Source: CAYHYG01 sp964360835 (GTDB lineage Bacteria; Patescibacteriota; Patescibacteriia; UBA1558; 2-01-FULL-52-15). Taken from it: DNA of 15,899 nt. The notes beneath the pieces are model-generated. The model was not told the DNA's origin, made no database searches, and worked only from the letters and a program-made list of their open reading frames with translations. A program made the position numbers and the translations under genes. Where the stretch lies: positions 1 through 15,899 of the forward strand of contig CAYHYG010000023.1 in assembly GCA_964360835.1 (NCBI GenBank). Reading direction: 5' to 3'. Each line of letters starts with the position of its first letter. The first letter of the stretch is position 1. Shown in pieces: positions 12,655 through 15,899 of this stretch.

Positions 12655-13896
12655 ATGAAGGGGAAAAAGATACTTATTGGACTATTCTTGTTATTTTTGA
12701 TCCTACTATTACTATTTACTAAAACAGTCCCTCGTTCAGCTCTGGATTACCCTCGAGCTCTAACCGTAGAGTCTCTCGCTCTCCACAATACCTTTGTTCT
12801 ACAGAATCCATCCTATATCGGCGACATGACCTATGATGGCAGAAATTGGTATTCAGATAAAACCCCTTTCTTTTCTCTCCTCGGATCCTGGGTCTACAGG
12901 ACGATGCTTTTTTTTAATCCTCAGACACCTCCGCCAACATCGCCTATAACACCGAGTATTTCCTATGTGCTCATAACTTTAATCCTCTCAGGGCTTCCTT
13001 ATCTCGCTATCTGTTTTTTGAGCATTAAGGAGCTGTTAAAAAATGAAAAATTGACCAGCGTTGATCGCCTATTCTTTTTTTCTCTTCTTGGAGGCGGAAG
13101 CTTGCTTTTACCGTATGCAACCTTCTTTTCAAACCACGTGCTTACCGCTTTACTGTTTTTAATTTTGTTTTTTTATCTTAAAAGAAATACACAAAGTATA
13201 AGAAGCTACTTAATACTTGGCCTGACTGCTAGTCTCATCCTGTCTATTGATGTTATTCTCGGCGTCATTTTAATCCCCGCCACATTCATATACCTACGGT
13301 GGACGCGCCGAGAGAGACGTAGCTGGTGGTTCCTAGTGGGTGCCTCACCAATTTTTGTCCTAACCGTGATTATTAACTATGCTATAACACGGACTGTTTT
13401 CCCACCAAGTGTTTTGATCAAAATGTATGGAGCGCTACCTGAAAATATGAAGAGATTGGATATAAAATTTGATCCAACTTCAAGAATTATTAAAAATATA
13501 TTTGAGGCTTTCTTCGGTTGGCACAGAGGAGGAATCTTTCTCAAAACTCCCCTACTTATTTTCTCCTGGTACCTGATGATTGTCCGCTTCTGGAAGGAAA
13601 AGTTGATTACTTTTGTTATGCTTATCAGCATAATCTATATAATTACGATGGTTACCATAACAAATGATGTTAGCGGTGTTGCCTATGGTTTCCGTTGGAC
13701 TGTAACCTTCGTCCCTGTTTGGATATTGATACTGACTTATTCTTGGCATACATTTTCAAAAAAACTTCGCTATGTTTGTTATTTCTCCGGTTTTGTTTCT
13801 ATCTGGTTAACATTAATAGGAGTAGCCGATCCATATTTTAGCGCTGGTGAAAACTATACTCTTTTATCTTTAATCGCTAGTCTATTTGTCAATTAA
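12655..13896 (+). CDS. Polytopic membrane protein, GT-C glycosyltransferase-like (copy 1)
   Basis: The 413-aa protein is strongly hydrophobic with about 9-11 predicted helices. After the first helix (about 5-22) a large outside loop carries D31-Y-P-R, LTVESLALHNTF, GDMTYDG and WYSDKTP (about 65-71). A loop with acidic residues after the first helix, followed by a DK-P-type motif, resembles the PMT/ArnT (GT39) group of lipid-linked-sugar glycosyltransferases. That would make it an enzyme adding sugars to envelope molecules, but this is a fold-level inference. Other features shared with the next gene are LLPYATFFSNH, a GW-(R/K)-GI motif near 290 and TND-GG/SG-YGFRW near 336. It starts 16 nt after trmD and has no SD. 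Confidence 0.7.
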   Translation: MKGKKILIGLFLLFLILLLLFTKTVPRSALDYPRALTVESLALHNTFVLQNPSYIGDMTYDGRNWYSDKTPFFSLLGSWVYRTMLFFNPQTPPPTSPITPSISYVLITLILSGLPYLAICFLSIKELLKNEKLTSVDRLFFFSLLGGGSLLLPYATFFSNHVLTALLFLILFFYLKRNTQSIRSYLILGLTASLILSIDVILGVILIPATFIYLRWTRRERRSWWFLVGASPIFVLTVIINYAITRTVFPPSVLIKMYGALPENMKRLDIKFDPTSRIIKNIFEAFFGWHRGGIFLKTPLLIFSWYLMIVRFWKEKLITFVMLISIIYIITMVTITNDVSGVAYGFRWTVTFVPVWILILTYSWHTFSKKLRYVCYFSGFVSIWLTLIGVADPYFSAGENYTLLSLIASLFVN

Positions 13897-13932
13897 TCGT
13901 AAGTCTACAGTTTCCTAAGTCAGTACAAATCA

Positions 13933-15180
13933 ATGCTAAGCCATCTCAAACAACGTATTACGATTATATCCTTTTTAGCTCTGATTGTTTTATTATTGAT
14001 AAGTATCAAAACCGTACCAACCTCCAGCAATGAATCGTCGCGTTTTCTGACTATTGAGGCCCTAGTCAACAATGGAACATTCGCCATCACCAATCCCATA
14101 ACTGATGGTGATCTGACCTTTACAGGTAAGTACTACTATTCTGACAAACCGCCTTTGTTATCTCTGGTAGCGGCCGGCTTCTATGCAATATTACGATGGC
14201 TCCATCCAAGAGCTCCCAGTCTACTAACTCTATCACCACAAATATCGTACATTTATCTAACGTTAGTCATCTCTGCTTTTCCTTATCTCCTCTTGATCTA
14301 TCTATTCTGGAGGTCATTATCAGAACTTCGCCTAAAATCATATGAGCGTCTGCTTTATACTCTGGCTTTAGCTTTGGGAACACCCCTACTACCTTTTGCC
14401 ACAGTATTTTCTAACCATGCAATCACCGCTCTCATCGCTTTTGCATCATTTTACTTTATTGTTGTACAAAAGATAACGAAAAAAACGATCATCGTAGTGG
14501 GGGTACTGGTCGGTTTGCTTCCCGCAATTGATGTGCCATTTGGAACGGCATGGTTTGTGATCATAACAGCACTACTTTGGCCAGATATAAGAAAATATTT
14601 TTGGCACTATAGCCTAGCTGTAATTCCGGGGATTATCCTTACCCTCACGCTCAACTGGTTAACGACCGGATCCGCATTACCTATGTACCTCGTGGCTAAG
14701 CAGTACCTGTCTCTACCAGAAAATAATTGGCGAACTGATCTTACTCTACAAGCACCGTTACAAATTATGGTAAATATTACCCAAGCATTTACTGGATGGA
14801 AAAAGGGAATATTTATCTATACACCCATCCTTTTACTAAGCTTCTGGGCTACAGTAAGAAACACTCATTCGCTCTTCAATCGCTGCCAGAGGTCCATACT
14901 ATTCTGGGGCAGTCTAACCTATATCATAGGTGTCATTATCATTACTAACGACCTAGGAGGCAACTCCTATGGACTACGGTGGGCTCTTCCATTCATGCCT
15001 ATCTGGCTCTGGGTAGCCGCAGAATTTTGGCCTACCATACGCACCAAACAACGCTATGTTTGGGTATTTCTCGGGGGTTTCTCTCTACTTATGGCTTTTC
15101 GTGGCTTGCCTGACCCTTGGCAAAGTGGCTTTGATACCAGTCTTTGGAGAGTCGTCATAGCTTACTTTTCGACTTTCTAA
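13933..15180 (+). CDS. Polytopic membrane protein, GT-C glycosyltransferase-like (copy 2)
   Basis: The 415-aa protein is a paralogue of the preceding gene with the same length and motif order: KTVPTSSNESSRFLTIEAL, GTFAITNP, DLTFTGKYYYSDKPPLLSL (61-79), LLPFATVFSNHAITAL, FTGWKKGIFIYTPILLLSF and ITNDLGGNSYGLRWALPFMP. The DKPP form here is closer to the GT39-like consensus than the DKTP of copy 1. About 9-11 membrane helices are expected. The 36-nt gap to copy 1 contains no terminator, and the rRNA promoter begins within 20 nt of the stop. Probably an envelope glycosyltransferase; substrate unknown. The two have clearly diverged, so the duplication is old. Confidence 0.7.
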   Translation: MLSHLKQRITIISFLALIVLLLISIKTVPTSSNESSRFLTIEALVNNGTFAITNPITDGDLTFTGKYYYSDKPPLLSLVAAGFYAILRWLHPRAPSLLTLSPQISYIYLTLVISAFPYLLLIYLFWRSLSELRLKSYERLLYTLALALGTPLLPFATVFSNHAITALIAFASFYFIVVQKITKKTIIVVGVLVGLLPAIDVPFGTAWFVIITALLWPDIRKYFWHYSLAVIPGIILTLTLNWLTTGSALPMYLVAKQYLSLPENNWRTDLTLQAPLQIMVNITQAFTGWKKGIFIYTPILLLSFWATVRNTHSLFNRCQRSILFWGSLTYIIGVIIITNDLGGNSYGLRWALPFMPIWLWVAAEFWPTIRTKQRYVWVFLGGFSLLMAFRGLPDPWQSGFDTSLWRVVIAYFSTF

Positions 15181-15184
15181 TCTC

Positions 15185-15226
15185 AGTCGGACAGCCCTTG
15201 ACAATCCAAAATCTTCCGACTATACT
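15185..15226 (+). promoter_or_regulatory. rRNA operon promoter with flanking dyad
   Basis: TTGACA (15198-15203), a 17-bp spacer and TATACT (15221-15226): a strong promoter with a start near 15233. Arms AGTCGGA (15185-15191) and TCCGACT (15215-15221) form a perfect 7-bp inverted repeat centred on the end of the -35 box, with the right arm running into the first base of the -10. It could be an operator, or a hairpin ending the upstream operon. Confidence 0.85.
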
Positions 15227-15232
15227 GGCTTA

Positions 15233-15615
15233 GCTGTTCTTTGTTAGGTATTTTATCCCAACAACAATCATTCACACCTTGTGAGGCTTGAAACCTCCAA
15301 GCCGGAGTAGCTGCCGGCACAATTTATATGAGTTGAGGAAAGACAGTAGTATCTGTTTGTCGGATATTTCTGTTTTTTCTTTACTTCAGCCACTAGGGTT
15401 TGAACCAAAGAAATGTAGCTTAACAACTGAATAGTTCACAAACAATCATAAATAGTCATTAATTGACACCTAAAACGTGACGGTTAATGTCAATTCTTTT
15501 GTCCTCTGTCTCTCTGACTCGTTTCAGAACGCTTTGCGTTCATGAACGGCTCTGACAGAGGATCGGTCAGTAGGTAACTACTGACAAATATCATAGAGCA
15601 CAAGCTCAAACTATC
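15233..15615 (+). other. 16S rRNA precursor leader with ordered hairpins
   Basis: There is no ORF of note. A boxA-like TGTTCTTTGTTA occurs at 15235-15246 (weak). Hairpins in order: GGCTTG/CAAGCC and GCCGG/CCGGC near 15283-15320; AATTGACA/TGTCAATT (15461-15468 with 15488-15495); a long nested stem TCCTCTGTC/GACAGAGGA (15502-15510 with 15554-15562) enclosing GAACGC-TTT-GCGTTC; and GTCAGTAG-GTAA-CTACTGAC (15566-15585), a perfect 8-bp stem with a GUAA (GNRA) loop. These are likely processing or antitermination structures. Confidence 0.65.

Positions 15616-15899
<284 letters not shown>

Overview
The window looks like a piece of a Patescibacteria (Candidate Phyla Radiation) chromosome. This rests on a compact layout, a CPR-like 16S start with unusual V1 bases, a VanW/YoaR-type surface protein, a short SMC, a NusB-Nudix fusion, and plus-strand genes that almost all lack a Shine-Dalgarno sequence. 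Stops TAA, TAG and TGA are all used (TGA ends smc and trmD), so the UGA-recoded CPR lineages are unlikely. A rank below Patescibacteria cannot be fixed by reading alone.

Layout: (1) 1-1903, VanW-domain envelope protein and its terminator. (2) 1904-3255, a sparse region holding a doubtful small membrane ORF, a minus-strand orphan gene (2492-2818) with its own promoter, SD and terminator, and a minus-strand unit (about 2992-3186) that looks like a ~160-nt structured non-coding RNA. (3) 3221-5157, a translation/RNA-processing operon rpmF - nusB::nudix - rnc. (4) 5189-6278, a membrane-anchored protein with two tandem PsbP-like domains, then a bidirectional terminator shared with a second minus-strand orphan (6293-6676). 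(5) 6839-9846, smc with an extended -10 promoter almost touching its ATG, then a pterin carbinolamine dehydratase gene. (6) 9968-10988, rpsP and khpA, each with its own promoter and a perfect hairpin at the predicted 5' end of the mRNA. (7) 11073-15180, an inositol-monophosphatase-family gene, trmD and two tandem paralogous polytopic membrane proteins, probably one operon. (8) 15198-15899, a strong rRNA promoter, a ~380-nt structured leader and the 5' part of a 16S rRNA gene.

Most recognised genes serve translation and RNA metabolism (L32, S16, NusB, RNase III, KhpA, TrmD, 16S). RNase III and NusB plausibly act on the rRNA leader at the end of the window. The canonical rpsP-khpA-rimM-trmD-rplS order is broken: rimM and rplS are absent and an IMPase-family gene sits just before trmD. 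The most novel-looking items are the minus-strand structured RNA with a partial second copy, the two SD-bearing orphan genes among SD-less neighbours, the mRNA 5'-end hairpins, and the SMC without a recognisable hinge.
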